Assembly (NCBI GenBank): GCA_963920705.1
Contig: OY987226.1
Location: forward strand, 6,636,501-6,700,500
Reading direction: 5' to 3'
Origin: Odiellus spinosus
Taxonomy: Eukaryota > Arthropoda > Arachnida > Opiliones > Phalangiidae
Length of the DNA: 64,000 nt
Positions within the stretch are counted from its first letter, which is position 1, and each line of letters starts with the position of its first letter. The translations under genes and the position numbers were made by a program. A model generated the notes under the pieces. The model was not told the origin of the DNA. It was given only the letters and a program-made list of their open reading frames with translations, and searched no databases. Shown in pieces: positions 37,351 through 49,042 of this stretch.

Positions 37351-37686
37351 CAGAAGCCGATGAAACCCTCCTTTGAAGTCTACTACTCCAATGTTCCATA
37401 TAGCGCTCCTCTCTGTATGGGTAAAATTCCCAGTTTTACGAGTTAGAAGGGGTCCTACTTCATCCCCCCTGTCTACGGAAAATTGGAAATTCTCTCTCTT
37501 CACAAACGACGACGTTTTTGGACGAATTCCAAGGCTGCTAGAGATATTCGCTCGACGAGCTCCCGCTCCGAAAACATCTACCGTTAGGAGGCGTACGAAT
37601 CGCGCCTTTTGAGAATAACCCATACAGAGAGGGGTAGACAAGACCCGGGAGTAATAGACTTCAAAGGAGGGTTTCATCGGCTTCTG
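37351..37686 (+). mobile_element. Family B TIR element, copy 7, inside the receptor intron
   Basis: 336 bp with perfect 7-bp flanks TTTTTAC. It begins 24 bp after the splice donor of the 68-bp receptor exon. Confidence 0.96.
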
Positions 37687-38775
37687 TTTTTACTTAGGAA
37701 ACTATAAAGACTCTGAAAACAGTCTATTATTAACCACTCGCCAATGATTTCGCGGTAATTTACAGTTAATTATTAATTATCAAAGTCGTGAACTGGGCTC
37801 GATAAGCATATTTTTTATAGAACCTTTTACTATAGTCGAAAATATCAAAATCAACGAATAAACAAATTGGAAACAAATATTAAGTTTGATATATTGATTT
37901 TAAACTATAAAGGTTCCCGCCAAAATTGTAAGGCGCTAAAAATTAAATCACGTGTTATTCGGTTGCATTCATTGTTTTTAATAACAAATATTTGAAAAAT
38001 CATTATTTAGTATTTGTTTATCAACTATTGGCCTATTTTTAAAGATAAATAATTTATTCCCAGACAATGGATGGATAATGCTTAGCTACTTAGCCGTGTC
38101 ACGTTACGTAATTAAATTTGTGGGAATGTACATTGTATCTAATTATATTATTTTCGGATTAATTTTTAAACACCGCGTCGTCTATTTAAATATATTAAAA
38201 TTTTCATTATCATAATATTTCGAGATAATTAATAGACCTGGTACAACGTCACTCGGAGTTGCGAACCTTAGTTTGAGGATTACTATAAGCTCTTTAAGCT
38301 TGGCTCGCAAATCTCCAAGGTTAATTTAGAAGCTACGAAACTTTAAACCATCTAGGAATTAACGTATATGCCTTCTTAGAATTTGGGGTAAAGTTTTCTC
38401 GGAGTCCTAGACGCGTTTAAATTTGAATTTAAATTTAAAATTGGAAATGATTTATATTAAAATTGGCGCGTAAACTGTCACGACAGAAATGAACGGTATA
38501 ATTCCAGATCTAATACACTGTGCAAGGCCAATCGCACACCGGAAATATTTCTATTATGATATCTTGGATAAATTAAGTACCTGTTCAAAAGAAATTGTTT
38601 CCCACGGTTGTTTTGAAACAAAGCAACAAGATTAAGACAGTATTTATTGAATATTTATAAATATTTGAACAATAAAAGCAAAAACAGACGTTAGAGATTG
38701 GCGAGTGAATAATATTTGAAACAGTGAAATTTAATTATTTAAACTTGGGAGATTTAAACAACGCTTTGCTTAGTA

Positions 38776-39038
38776 CTATCAGCAAAGGTCCAGGTTAATG
38801 TGCCTGCAAATTTTGATTCGAGACACTCTAGCGGCCACAGACGGTGTAAATAATTAAATCGGAAGCGCCTCTCTTTGGAGAAATTCCGGAGTTGGGAGGG
38901 AGGACAATATAGGAAAGCGTGGCCCGACTGAAAATATCGAGGGAAGAGTCCAAATCACTCGATCCAGACAGGGGTGATGCCTTTTTTGGTTAATTTTAAG
39001 TGATTGGCTAGTATCTTTACCTGGCTCTTTGCTGATAG
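38776..39038 (+). mobile_element. Family A TIR element, complete, TA-flanked
   Basis: 263 bp. Ends are CTATCAGCAAAGGTCCAGG and CCTGGCTCTTTGCTGATAG, flanked by TA on both sides, as for Tc1/mariner-like elements. It carries the GAGTCCAAATCACTCGATCC and CAGGGGTGAT segments seen in the other two copies. No transposase, so non-autonomous. Confidence 0.9.
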
Positions 39039-39317
39039 TATTAAGCTACGGTGTGTTGTAATGGTTTGAAATTTTTCTCGCTCTCTCCCATTTCTGATAA
39101 TTATTTGGTTCAACAACGATGTTTGTCTTATAAAGCATTGACGAGGACTTCAATTAACTCCTCCTCTTCTGTTAGAATCAATATTAATATAATAATAATC
39201 CAATCTTGTGCGCGATTGGCTTTAAGTTTCGGTTTTCGTTCTAGTGTCGAATTACGCTTGAAAGATTTAGCAATCGGATTAAATTCTCATTTCTCGCGTC
39301 ACTCTGTCGTTCTCTAG

Positions 39318-39544
39318 GACTTCACCACGGATTTCTATTTCCGACAAGCTTGGGAAGATAACAGATTGGAGTTCAAATCCCGGCCTGGATTTGAGAGCTT
39401 AACAGTAGGAGCCGAAGTCGCAGACCGGATCTGGGTGCCAGACACCTTCTTTGCCAACGAAAAAACAGCCTACTTCCACAAAGCTACTACGCCCAATACC
39501 TTCCTTAGGATTGGTTCAAAAGGAGAAGTTTTCAGAAGCATAAG
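39318..39544 (+). CDS. GABA-A/RDL-like Cys-loop receptor, ligand-binding-domain exon (227 bp)
   Basis: This is the next exon of the same gene, after the acceptor gttctctag. It reads [19 protein letters not shown], continues through [12 protein letters not shown] to [17 protein letters not shown], and ends at [15 protein letters not shown] plus AG, then the donor gtatgt. DFYFRQ is the loop D region and WVPDTFFxNEK is loop A, with the invariant W-x-[18 protein letters not shown] is the loop E strand. Joined to the 68-bp exon, [15 protein letters not shown] is continuous and in frame, as expected for RDL/GABA-A beta-like subunits. The exon has 75 codons plus 2 bases (phase 0-in/2-out). The vertebrate GABA-A counterpart is 221 bp with the same phases. 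The Cys-loop (CP..D....Q.C) should start just after this exon but I did not find it. A glycine-like or other anion-channel subunit is the main alternative. Confidence 0.96.
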
Positions 39545-39574
39545 GTATGTTTTTAACACAACAATTAGTCTGTT

Positions 39575-39645
39575 CAGGAGTATTTAATTAAGAAACCCCC
39601 TTTGGGGAGGGGGATATGGAAGAGCCCATACTATACCTGAGGTGT
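39575..39645 (+). mobile_element. Decayed or solo family D-like end
   Basis: Starts CAGGAGTATTTAATTAAG, then AACCCCCTTTGGGGAGGGGG and CCCATACTATACC. This parallels the family D left end (CAGAGGTATATAATAA, CCCCCTTCGGGGG, CCTATACTACC). No matching right end was found. It starts 30 bp after the donor of the 227-bp receptor exon. Confidence 0.6.
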
Positions 39646-40851
39646 TAACCTTGCTATTTACATCATAACTTTCCCTGTACGCCAATATTTTGGTTTTTAA
39701 CTTCGAATCGGAAGTTAAAAAAGCCTAATTCTTAGAGCCTTGTCGCCTCAATTTCCGAATCAAAATGCATTCAATAATTTCAATAATTTGTGACCCAAAC
39801 TTTGGTCATAAAATATGCAGATTTACGGGTTTATTTTAGTAGCCGCACAAAGTGCGTCATTTAAAACCAAGACCGCTGTGCCATATTAACAATAAAAATG
39901 CATATTCACGATAAATCAGGAAAACAGTGGCCCATATAACTTAAAAAAATTAATCTATAAAAGCGTATAATTGTCGAAAGACTTGCGCCGGTCGTTCAAA
40001 AGACGTGGTGGTCCCAGTGTCCACCATGAGCGGTGATAATATTGAAGTTTTATCATTTTAATTATTAATCAAAGTTTAATTACGTTGCTGTCCAAATGAG
40101 CTTGTAGATCTTGATTCCGCGAAAAAACTGAGAAAGCAAACCTACTTTTACTTTAATTCTATAAGTACATTTTAATCCTACGATTCTATTTTGAGTTTCT
40201 AACTAATTTTATAACTCGGAGAAAATTTGCTTAAAGATAAACCTGATTTTAAAGATATATCTGACTTATAAAGTTGGTGTAAAGTCGCAGAACGTATTAA
40301 GGTATAAGTTTGCGAAGCAAATTAAACGTTACTACGAGACACTTATAGTATACTACCTTGTAGTGTATTGTAGTGTTAGATAAGGGGTGGAGGACGATTT
40401 TAATCTCTAGATATTTGAACGGAAATGACCGTATTCTCTCTTCCGTCTTTCCGGTACTAAAGAATCCGTTCTGAAGAACAAATTCCGGACGGCTTTAAAA
40501 GGCAAACGAATGTACTGTGTTTAAGAGACCAGAATTTATTCGTATATAGAATGAATAGTGTCGACTAAATCCCTTAACAGGAATATGCCAACAAATTACT
40601 TCCTAGCAATAAAAGTCCTTTGGGAGGTCTTTATAAATAGGATGAGCATGTAGCCTTTTTGTTCTGTAGACTGGATGGTATTTAAAGCTTAATAATTTAT
40701 TTGCTGTAAGAGATTCTCGTTTGTAATGACACTCGAAATTGTTTAAAATAGCTGAAGTTCAATAAGGTTATCATAACAAGATCTCTATCGTTGAGGTCAT
40801 AAATACTAGACTCTACTTGCATGTAAGGGATTTGAAAATTGATTAAAATTA
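39646..40851. other. Presumed intron, nothing recognised
   Basis: It follows the receptor exon. No Cys-loop coding sequence is visible. Confidence 0.5.
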
Positions 40852-41748
40852 AATAACTCGGGGAATTTAAAAAGTGGACTCGGGGAATTTAAAAAGTGGA
40901 CTCGGGGAATTTAAAAAGTGGACTCGGGGAATTTAAAAAGTGGACTCGGGGAATTTAAAAAGTGGACTTGGGCAATTTAAAAAGTGGACTTGGGCAATTT
41001 AAAAAGTGGACTTGGGCAATTTAAAAAGTGGACTTGGGCAATTTAAAAAGTGGACTTGGGCAATTTAAAAAGTGGACTTGGGAAATTTAAAAAGGGGACT
41101 TGGGAAATTTAAAAAGGGGACTTGGGAAATTTAAAAAGGGGACTTGGGCAATTTAAAAAGGGGACTTGGGCAATTTAAAAAGGGGACTTGGGCAATTTAA
41201 AAAGGGGACTTGGGCAATTTAAAAAGGGGACTTGGGCAATTTAAAAAGGGGACTTGGGCAATTTAAAAAGGGGACTTGGGCAATTTAAAAAGGGGACTTG
41301 GGCAATTTAAAAAGGGGACTTGGGCAATTTAAATGGGGACTTGGGCAATTTAAAATGGGGACTTGGGCAATTTAAAATGGGGACTTGGGCAATTTAAAAT
41401 GGGGACTTGGGCAATTTAAAAAGTGGACTTGGGCAATTTAAAAAGTGGACTTGGGCAATTTAAAAAGTGGACTTGGGCAATTTAAAAAGTGGACTTGGGC
41501 AATTTAAAAAGTGGACTTGGGCAATTTAAAAAGTGGACTTGGGCAATTTAAAAAGTGGACTTGGGCAATTTAAAAAGTGGACTTGGGCAATTTAAAAAGT
41601 GGACTTGGGCAATTTAAAAAGTGGACTTGGGCAATTTAAAAAGTGGACTTGGGCAATTTAAAAAGTGGACTTGGGCAATTTAAAAAGTGGACTTGGGCAA
41701 TTTAAAAAGTGGACTTGGGCAATTTAAAAAGTGGACTTGGGAATTTAA
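40852..41748 (+). repeat. Minisatellite, 22-bp unit, about 40 copies in variant blocks
   Basis: The unit is AAAAAGTGGACTTGGGCAAT plus TT. In order, the blocks are CTCGGGGAATTT (5 copies), CTTGGGCAATTT with GTGGA, CTTGGGAAATTT with GGGGA (3), CTTGGGCAATTT with GGGGA (about 9), 20-21-bp units with AAATGGGGA or AAAATGGGGA, and then the GTGGA form again. Confidence 0.97.
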
Positions 41749-42601
41749 AATTTTTGGAAAAGGTAGATAAATTAAATATAAATTAACAGTATGTAACATA
41801 TGGTTTTGTACGACTTAATTCAAATTTCATAAATAATTTTTATTACACATTTTTCCTTATTTTAAAATCTGAAACATGTTATTAAATTCTCAGCTAAAAT
41901 TCGGAAAGGTCAGATAATTTAAAAACCAAAATTCTTTTTCGATACACGTCAAGGCAAAAGTATAGTCTTTTTTAGTACATGTGGTCGAATATATTAGAAC
42001 TTCTAAATCGACCTTTCCCAAATATAGATCAACCGCATAAATATTTTTTACATTATGCAAAGTAATCATTCGAAGAATAATATATTTCCCCACATCTTAG
42101 GGCAGTGAAATCGTTTCAAGATTTACCGTACTTAACCTAGTTTTTATTTATTCCATAAAATTGAAAAAAATAAAGTAAATATAAGAGAGTTAATATAATT
42201 TGTCTAGACAGTCTAGCCTCATTTACATGGTCTTTAAAAAATGGCTTACGTTGGAGGCTTGGAACCCACGGGCTAGTCACTTCCATAAAATCTGTATGCC
42301 TATTACTCGACTACGTAACTGACTACAGCCCTCTGACAATGCTAAGTGTAGTACAGTCAAAGGTACAGGCTTTTATACTGATTACGCGAAGTGCTCATCC
42401 ACTCGCTTGGAGCTAGAGATATTTTTATGAGCTCAAGCCTGAAAATGTTTTGGAAAAATTGGCGGGAAATTATGTAGCGTAATTTAAATCAATTTTGTTA
42501 AGCCTAAAATTAGGCTTAAAAATACCTAAGCCCTAAATTACGCTCAAAAATGGCTAAGCCTAAAACACTTTTTATGAAAAAACGTTCTTCCACTCGGTGT
42601 A

Positions 42602-43035
42602 CAGGGTTCGTACACGACCTGGAAAGGTCAGGGAATTGGGAAATTGGCCCAAAAAGTCAGGGAAAAGTCAGGGAATTTGGAAAGTGGCCCCAAAGGTCAG
42701 GGAAAACTCAGGGAATTTGAAAATAGCCCAAATGGTCAGAGAAAATTAATATTTAGGTATGTGTCAAGGAACTGCTTATGATTGGTTTACCAATCAGTTG
42801 TAACGTAATTATTATAAACTGAAAATATTTGCCTAAAGATTCAAATTGTTTCTCATATTCTGAGTAAACTATCCTGACCCCGATGTCAAATAAAATGTGG
42901 GAATTGCTAGCAGCTCGCTCGTAAGAATATATTCATGAAAAGGTGTTAAAATTAGTCAGGGAAATTATTTGGAAATGGTCAGGGAAAACCTGGAAAAGTC
43001 AGGGAAATTAACTTCCAAAATTTTGTATGAACCTG
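42602..43035 (+). mobile_element. Family I (hAT-like) TIR element, copy 1
   Basis: 434 bp. Ends are CAGGGTTCGTACACGACCTG and TTTTGTATGAACCTG, flanked by the 5-bp repeat GTGTA. Both ends carry many subterminal repeats of GTCAGGGAAAA / CTGGAAAAGTCAGGGAA. CAGGG ends with short duplications fit the hAT superfamily. No transposase. Confidence 0.88.
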
Positions 43036-43653
43036 GTGTATGTTCCCATAACTAAAATCAATAGGAAAATAGTCATTTCTATTCAGTTTTATTTAACACA
43101 TTGGCTATCGAAATTTTACAGTTGATTGGTTTAGTTTCATGTAGCTCGCCTAATGGCAAACAAAAATTAGTCTAAAAAATAGTTCATGCTTCAAATTCAA
43201 GGTCGAAGGGTCGTAGTTATATACAGTTACAATATTTTAGCTCCAAGATATATATACCGCATTATTAAAAAAAAAACGCGAAAAGTTGAGGCTTTTAAAG
43301 AAAATGAAGAAATCCATATTTACTTGGGAGTAAATAGACCATGTGTTTTGAATCACCTCGTTTGATGATGTAGAAAAATTTCTCTTTTTCGGATATTAAA
43401 ACTACGTTTAGAATCAATTTTATTTTTCAACGTATTCAAAGCTAAACACCCTCATCTCTATGGAAGCAAATGACACGGAATAAAACTAGAAAGATAAAGG
43501 AAGAGGGAGAATATATATAGACCGAGTAGGGAAATGAACCACGTGATCGAGTCGCGTGACTTCTGGCTGTTTTAGTTCTCTATTTTTTTTTCTAGGTTTG
43601 TTAAATTTATGACCATCAACAGTGAACACCCATTTTCATAGATACAGATGAAA

Positions 43654-43668
43654 CCCCCCCCCCCCCCC
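43654..43668 (+). repeat. Poly-C run, 15 bases
   Basis: Homopolymer followed by C-rich, AT-biased sequence to about 43780. Confidence 0.95.
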
Positions 43669-44339
43669 TTAGATTACATCAAAACAAACCCTGGATACCC
43701 AAAAATAATCCGGCCTCACTCGAAAACAACCCCTTGAATTATCTGAAAAGAACGCCTAGAATTACCATCAAATATACGAAGAATGATCACAAATAATTAC
43801 TCAAAATTTTCCAATAATGAGCTCTATAATAACTCCCGCAGTTGTCATAAAACCAACCACTCTATTTATTACAAAATAACACAAAACCATGTCTCCTTTA
43901 CCGTATTGAAAAACTTATTCTTTAATTAAGAATTCTTACAAAATTCTACATAAATTCTATTAAAAAATATTTTATCGTCTACTGAAAAAAATGGGGTTCA
44001 AAATTCCGCGTTGTACGTATATTATTATATTATATTATTGACCATTTCCGCCCAAAACCAACGTATTTATAATTTTGAAAATAATATCCAACTCTATAGT
44101 ATTAAAAATTCTATATTTCGCGCCAAAAATCCGTATATTTTATAAGTTTCAATTTTGGCATAGTAGGTATACTACAATCTACCCCCCTATCTTTCCCCCC
44201 AAGTTCCCCGATAGACAACAGTTGATTGCCGCGTTAACATCACGTTACTGTATTCTCGTTTGCATCAGAAATTAAATCTTAATTAAATCGCGTTTAAACT
44301 ATCGGTTATGTGCGGATTTTAAAACAAAAAGAAGCCTAA

Positions 44340-44860
44340 AGTATCCCAGATTAATGATACGACAAAATTAGCGCCTCGCGAATCCGTAAAAATACGACAA
44401 GATGAGGTTTTTGACTGTGGTATTGTCGTATTAGGCTTAGCCGTTGGCGCTTTAGGCCTAGAGACAAGCCGGGAAGGCGGCGAGCTGATTTATTCCGGCG
44501 AGGCGGCTTGCTCCATTATTCCGGCGAGCGCTAAAAACATTTCAATCAGTGTTCATGTTTGGATTTTCTTGTCAAATTATGCCTGAACTATGAGGGTAAA
44601 GGATTCGGAAACATTTGGATCCCAGTTTTGGGTGAGTTTAATTTCTCTGGTTTTTTTACCGGCCGTAGTGTTTTTTGTCGGGTCGTTGACTCGGGTTTGC
44701 CGGCTTAGTGGTTCCCGGCTACACCGCATTGTTTTAGCAGCCATTTTTCAGCTAACGAAGGAGTAATGGAGAGGGAGATTGTCAGGAGGGGGGCGGTATT
44801 TTCTGCCCGCGGCGAAAGGTTTTAGAGCCAGTGCTGACGTAATGTTTTCAACTGTAAACC
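44340..44860. other. GC-richer patch with hairpin, upstream of the 23-bp array
   Basis: Contains AATACGACAA (44392) paired with TTGTCGTATT (44431 region). TTAGCGCC/GGCGCT lies outside this pair. ATTCCGGCGAG occurs twice near 44493-44525. A consensus-like donor, TTTGGGTGAGTTT, lies near 44630. There is no long open frame. It could be a promoter or 5'-UTR exon, or an eroded TIR element. Confidence 0.35.
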
Positions 44861-44955
44861 AACTAGGTTTAAAAGGGGGTATTGTATTGAAAACATTTTT
44901 AGGCAATAATTTTAACGTATTTTAAGGGGTTTATATTAAGGGGTTATATAAATTG

Positions 44956-46962
44956 ATAAATTAAATACGATATGTTTGGGGGTTGTAATTAAATACTTTT
45001 GGGGGTTGTAATTAAATACTTTTGGGGGTTGTAATTAAATACTTTTGGGGGTTGTAATTAAATACTTTTGGGGGTTGTAATTAAATACTTTTGGGGGTTG
45101 TAATTAAATACTTTTGGGGGTTGTAATTAAATACTTTTGGGGGTTGTAATTAAATACTTTTGGGGGTTGTAATTAAATACTTTTGGGGGTTGTAATTAAA
45201 TACTTTTGGGGGTTGTAATTAAATACTTTCGGGGGTTGTAATTAAATACTTTCGGGGGTTGTAATTAAATACTTTCGGGGGTTGTAATTAAATACGATAT
45301 GTTTTGGGGGTTGTAATTAAATACGATATGTTTGGGGGTTGTAATTAAATACTTTTGGGGGTTGTAATTGAATACTTTTGGGGGTTGTAATTAAATACTT
45401 TTGGGGGTTGTAATTAAATACTTTTGGGGGTTGTAATTAAATACTTTTGGGGGTTGTAATTAAATACTTTTGGGGGTTGTAATTAAATACTTTTGGGGGT
45501 TGTAATTAAATACTTTTGGGGGTTGTAATTCAATCCGTTTGGGGGTTGTAATTCAATCCGTTTGGGGGTTGTAATTCAATCCGTTTGGGGGTTGTAATTC
45601 AATCCGTTTGGGGGTTGTAATTCAATCCGTTTGGGGGTTGTAATTCAATCCGTTTGGGGGTTGTAATTCAATCCGTTTGGGGGTTGTAATTCAATCCGTT
45701 TGGGGGTTGTAATTCAATCCGTTTGGGGGTTGTAATTCAATCCGTTTGGGGGTTGTAATTCAATCCGTTTGGGGGTTGTAATTCAATCCGTTTGGGGGTT
45801 GTAATTCAATCCGTTTGGGGGTTGTAATTCAATCCGTTTGGGGGTTGTAATTCAATCCGTTTGGGGGTTGTAATTCAATCCGTTTGGGGGTTGTAATTCA
45901 ATCCGTTTGGGGGTTGTAATTCAATCCGTTTGGGGGTTGTAATTCAATCCGTTTGGGGGTTGTAATTCAATCCGTTTGGGGGTTGTAATTCAATCCGTTT
46001 GGGGGTTGTAATTCAATCCGTTTGGGGGTTGTAATTCAATCCGTTTGGGGGTTGTAATTCAATCCGTTTGGGGGTTGTAATTCAATCCGTTTGGGGGTTG
46101 TAATTCAATCCGTTTGGGGGTTGTAATTCAATCCGTTTGGGGGTTGTAATTCAATCCGTTTGGGGGTTGTAATTCAATCCGTTTGGGGGTTGTAATTCAA
46201 TCCGTTTGGGGGTTGTAATTCAATCCGTTTGGGGGTTGTAATTCAATCCGTTTGGGGGTTGTAATTCAATCCGTTTGGGGGTTGTAATTCAATCCGTTTG
46301 GGGGTTGTAATTCAATCCGTTTGGGGGTTGTAATTCAATCCGTTTGGTTGTTGTAATTCAATCCGTCTGGTTGTTGTAATTCAATCCGTTTGGTTGTTGT
46401 AATTCAATCCGTTTGGTTGTTGTAATTCAATCCGTTTGGGGGTTGTAATTCAATCCGTTTGGGGGTTGTAATTCAATCCGTTTGGGGGTTGTAATTCAAT
46501 CCGTTTGGGGGTTGTAATTCAATCCGTTTGGGGGTTGTAATTCAATCCGTTTGGGGGTTGTAATTCAATCCGTTTGGGGGTTGTAATTCAATCCGTTTGG
46601 GGGTTGTAATTCAATCCGTTTGGGGGTTGTAATTCAATCCGTTTGGGGGTTGTAATTCAATCCGTTTGGTTGTTGTAATTCAATCCGTCTGGTTGTTGTA
46701 ATTCAATCCGTTTGGTTGTTGTAATTCAATCCGTTTGGTTGTTGTAATTCAATCCGTTTGGGGGTTGTAATTCAATCCGTTTGGGGGTTGTAATTCAATC
46801 CGTTTGGGGGTTGTAATTCAATCCGTTTGGGGGTTGTAATTCAATCCGTTTGGGGGTTGTAATTCAATCCGTTTGGGGGTTGTAATTCAATCCGTTTGGG
46901 GGTTGTAATTCAATCCGTTTGGGGGTTGTAATTCAATCCGTTTGGGGGTTGTAATTCAATTA
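44956..46962 (+). repeat. Minisatellite, 23-bp G-run unit, about 86 copies, with higher-order repeat
   Basis: Two monomer types occur: GGGGGTTGTAATTAAATACT plus TTT to about 45520, then GGGGGTTGTAATTCAATCCG plus TTT. Inserts of CGATATGTTT occur near 44962 and twice near 45293-45330. Four GGTTGTTG variant monomers in the same order recur at 46341 and 46663, exactly 322 bp (14 units) apart. Every unit places five Gs on the + strand. Confidence 0.97.
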
Positions 46963-47062
46963 TAATTAAGAGAAGAAATAATTTTAAACAATAATTTGTA
47001 CAAACTCGTGTACATTATTTTGTGATGAATTCATGTTCTTGTCAACCCAATCTAAAAGAGCC

Positions 47063-47084
47063 TTTTTTTTTTTTTTTTTTTTTT
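47063..47084 (+). repeat. Poly-T run, 22 bases
   Basis: Uninterrupted T tract about 100 bp after the 23-bp array. The lysine run in the minus-strand frame here is just this tract. Confidence 0.95.
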
Positions 47085-47644
47085 GGCAAAACAAGATCAT
47101 GGAAATAGGCTCAGTTTGGGTATTGAGTGTATATTGAAATACCAAGGCTTCGTGGTTTTGATTTGGAAACAAATTATGGAAATAACGCAATTTTCTTTTG
47201 CTAAAATTTTCATTTTATTCTAAAATGTGTCCGCCTTATTTAAAATTACGCGTACCAAGCTAATGGGTATTGTTTTTCAAGTAGGAATTCCAGTCTGTTG
47301 TTTCCTTCTTCCTCCCGACATGTTTTTATTGATTTATTATTTAACTACAATCAATTGCAATACCGTTAGTCCTAATGTTTCCAGAACTCTTGAAGTTTGA
47401 TGGATTGAATTTTTTCTTGAATTTTTTTCTCATTTTCCAATGTATTTGAGATGAATCGAGAAGATGGAGAATTAAGGCTTAGCTATTAGGAAAACCTAAG
47501 AGTTCGTATTAGAAACAGACCCTTTAAATCATGTATTCAATATAAACCCAGGTACAATTAGTATCCCAAGATATACCCACGTAAAATTAGAATATATAAG
47601 ACATTAACCAGACGATTGTCCGAAACTGCGGCTTAAAGGGATTG

Positions 47645-47950
47645 TGAAGAGGAAAATCAAGTGTTTTTTATCGATTTTTCTACGAATTATAAGACATATC
47701 CCAATGATTTTAAAAATCAAAATAGATTTCCAACCAATCGTGTAGCGCCCTTACTTCCAACGAACAAAATCACATCTAGCTCTATTATCGCCCTTGACAT
47801 AGCGACTGCCACGAGAGTTTTGTTCGCTGGAAAGCAGGGCTTTACCTGATTGGTTGGAGGGAAGATCAGTGAAATCTGGATCTATTTTGATTTTAAAAAT
47901 CATGGATATATATTTCCCAAATGATAAAAATTACTTGATTTTCCTCTTCA
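47645..47950 (+). mobile_element. Palindromic TIR element, single copy
   Basis: 306 bp. Ends are TGAAGAGGAAAATCAAG and CTTGATTTTCCTCTTCA. A second pair inside is GATTTTAAAAATCAAAATAGA / TCTATTTTGATTTTAAAAATC, then CCAACCAATCG / TGATTGGTTGG. I could not define the target duplication. The 62-codon frame inside it is chance. Confidence 0.75.
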
Positions 47951-48245
47951 TCCTCCCATTTAACTGGCTACTTGTTCTTTTTCAATTCATTAGAATCGTC
48001 AAATTTGGTTAGATTATCTTGAGAGCTTAATAAATCATTTGAGAGATATGTATAGTACCATTAATAAATAATAAGGGCTCAAACTACAACTAAAATCTTC
48101 TATTTGCTTTGCCAGATTACATTTCCCAAGTTTGCCTAATTAGCTTTCGACTGTCCTTGCAGTCTTCATTAAGCATAATTTTTTAGGCCTGATGAATACT
48201 GCAAGGGCAGTCTAAAGCTATTAAAAATAAGACCTAAAACATTGG

Positions 48246-48658
48246 CAGGGTTGCCACAGACCTGGAAAACCTGGAAAAGTCAGGGAATTTCAAAATTGTC
48301 CAAAGATCTGGGAAAAGTCAGGGAATTTTCATATTATGGAATCTCATAGTATGGATTCAGTTAGACCAGGGAGGCTTCCATAAATATGTATAAAAATTTA
48401 TTATATTGGATCAGAGCCTTCAAAATATTTATGTAAAGTCCCTATTGAGAATACTTTCTCACAGTATACTGTCTAACAGAACACCTATTTTGGGGAGAGT
48501 TGATTCACACTAGGAAGAGTTCCCCACGCGAATCTCTTGCAACCTTGGAGTTCTACTAATTAAAACCTTTAAATTGGTCAGGGAAAAACAGTGTAGATAG
48601 TCAGGGAAAACCTGGAAAAGTCAGGGAATTTTGTTATGAAAAATCTGTGGCAACCCTG
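48246..48658 (+). mobile_element. Family I-related (hAT-like) element, subfamily 2
   Basis: 413 bp. Ends are CAGGGTTGCCACAGACCTGG and CTGTGGCAACCCTG, with 5-bp flanks ATTGG. Subterminal GTCAGGGAA and CTGGAAAA repeats are as in copies 1 and 2, but the interior differs (TTAGACCAGGGAGGCTTCC). Confidence 0.9.
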
Positions 48659-49042
48659 ATTGGGTAAATGTCTCTGAATTGTGCAAATTTTGACCTACGA
48701 TTCGTCTTCCCTTTAAATTTGTTACCGCAGCACGGTAAAATAAGTAAATACTAAACATTTTTTTATGGTGTAAAATTTATTATGAATAGAGTTTTTGTTA
48801 ATTGAATAAGACCATCGTGAATGTCGATCGAATATTATCCGTTCGCGAAAACATATCCATTTCGTATTCGAGTTAACGTATCTGAATGTAAGGCAAAACT
48901 TTGTACTCATTGTTATATGAAATACGTTATACGAGTTATTTATTCGAGTTTCTTCGCCAATTTTAACCGAAATTGAGATCTAGCTAGAAATGTAGTAATA
49001 TAGTCGGTTCATTTCAATTTAGATTTAAAATATAATTATTAT

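Larger units (their letters stand above)
37327..39317 (+). other. Intron of the receptor gene, 1,991 bp
   Basis: It is bounded by gtaagt and ctctag. It holds a full family B element (37351-37686), an E-like terminal fragment around 37948-37976 (CGGTTGCATTC) and a full family A element (38776-39038) about 280 bp before the acceptor. The remainder is AT-rich with no recognisable coding potential. The open frame running into the second exon from the intron side (39051-39317) is not coding. Confidence 0.9.
41749..44339. other. Presumed intron with one family I element
   Basis: Around 42480-42560, GCGTAATTTAAAT and TAAATTACGC flank AAGCCTAAAATTAGGCTT, a nested inverted repeat. Otherwise no features. 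Confidence 0.5.

Noticed and set aside
39051..39317. 88-codon frame ending at the receptor exon acceptor
   Set aside because: It covers intron sequence, in part right after the family A element, and ends at a TAG formed by the acceptor itself.
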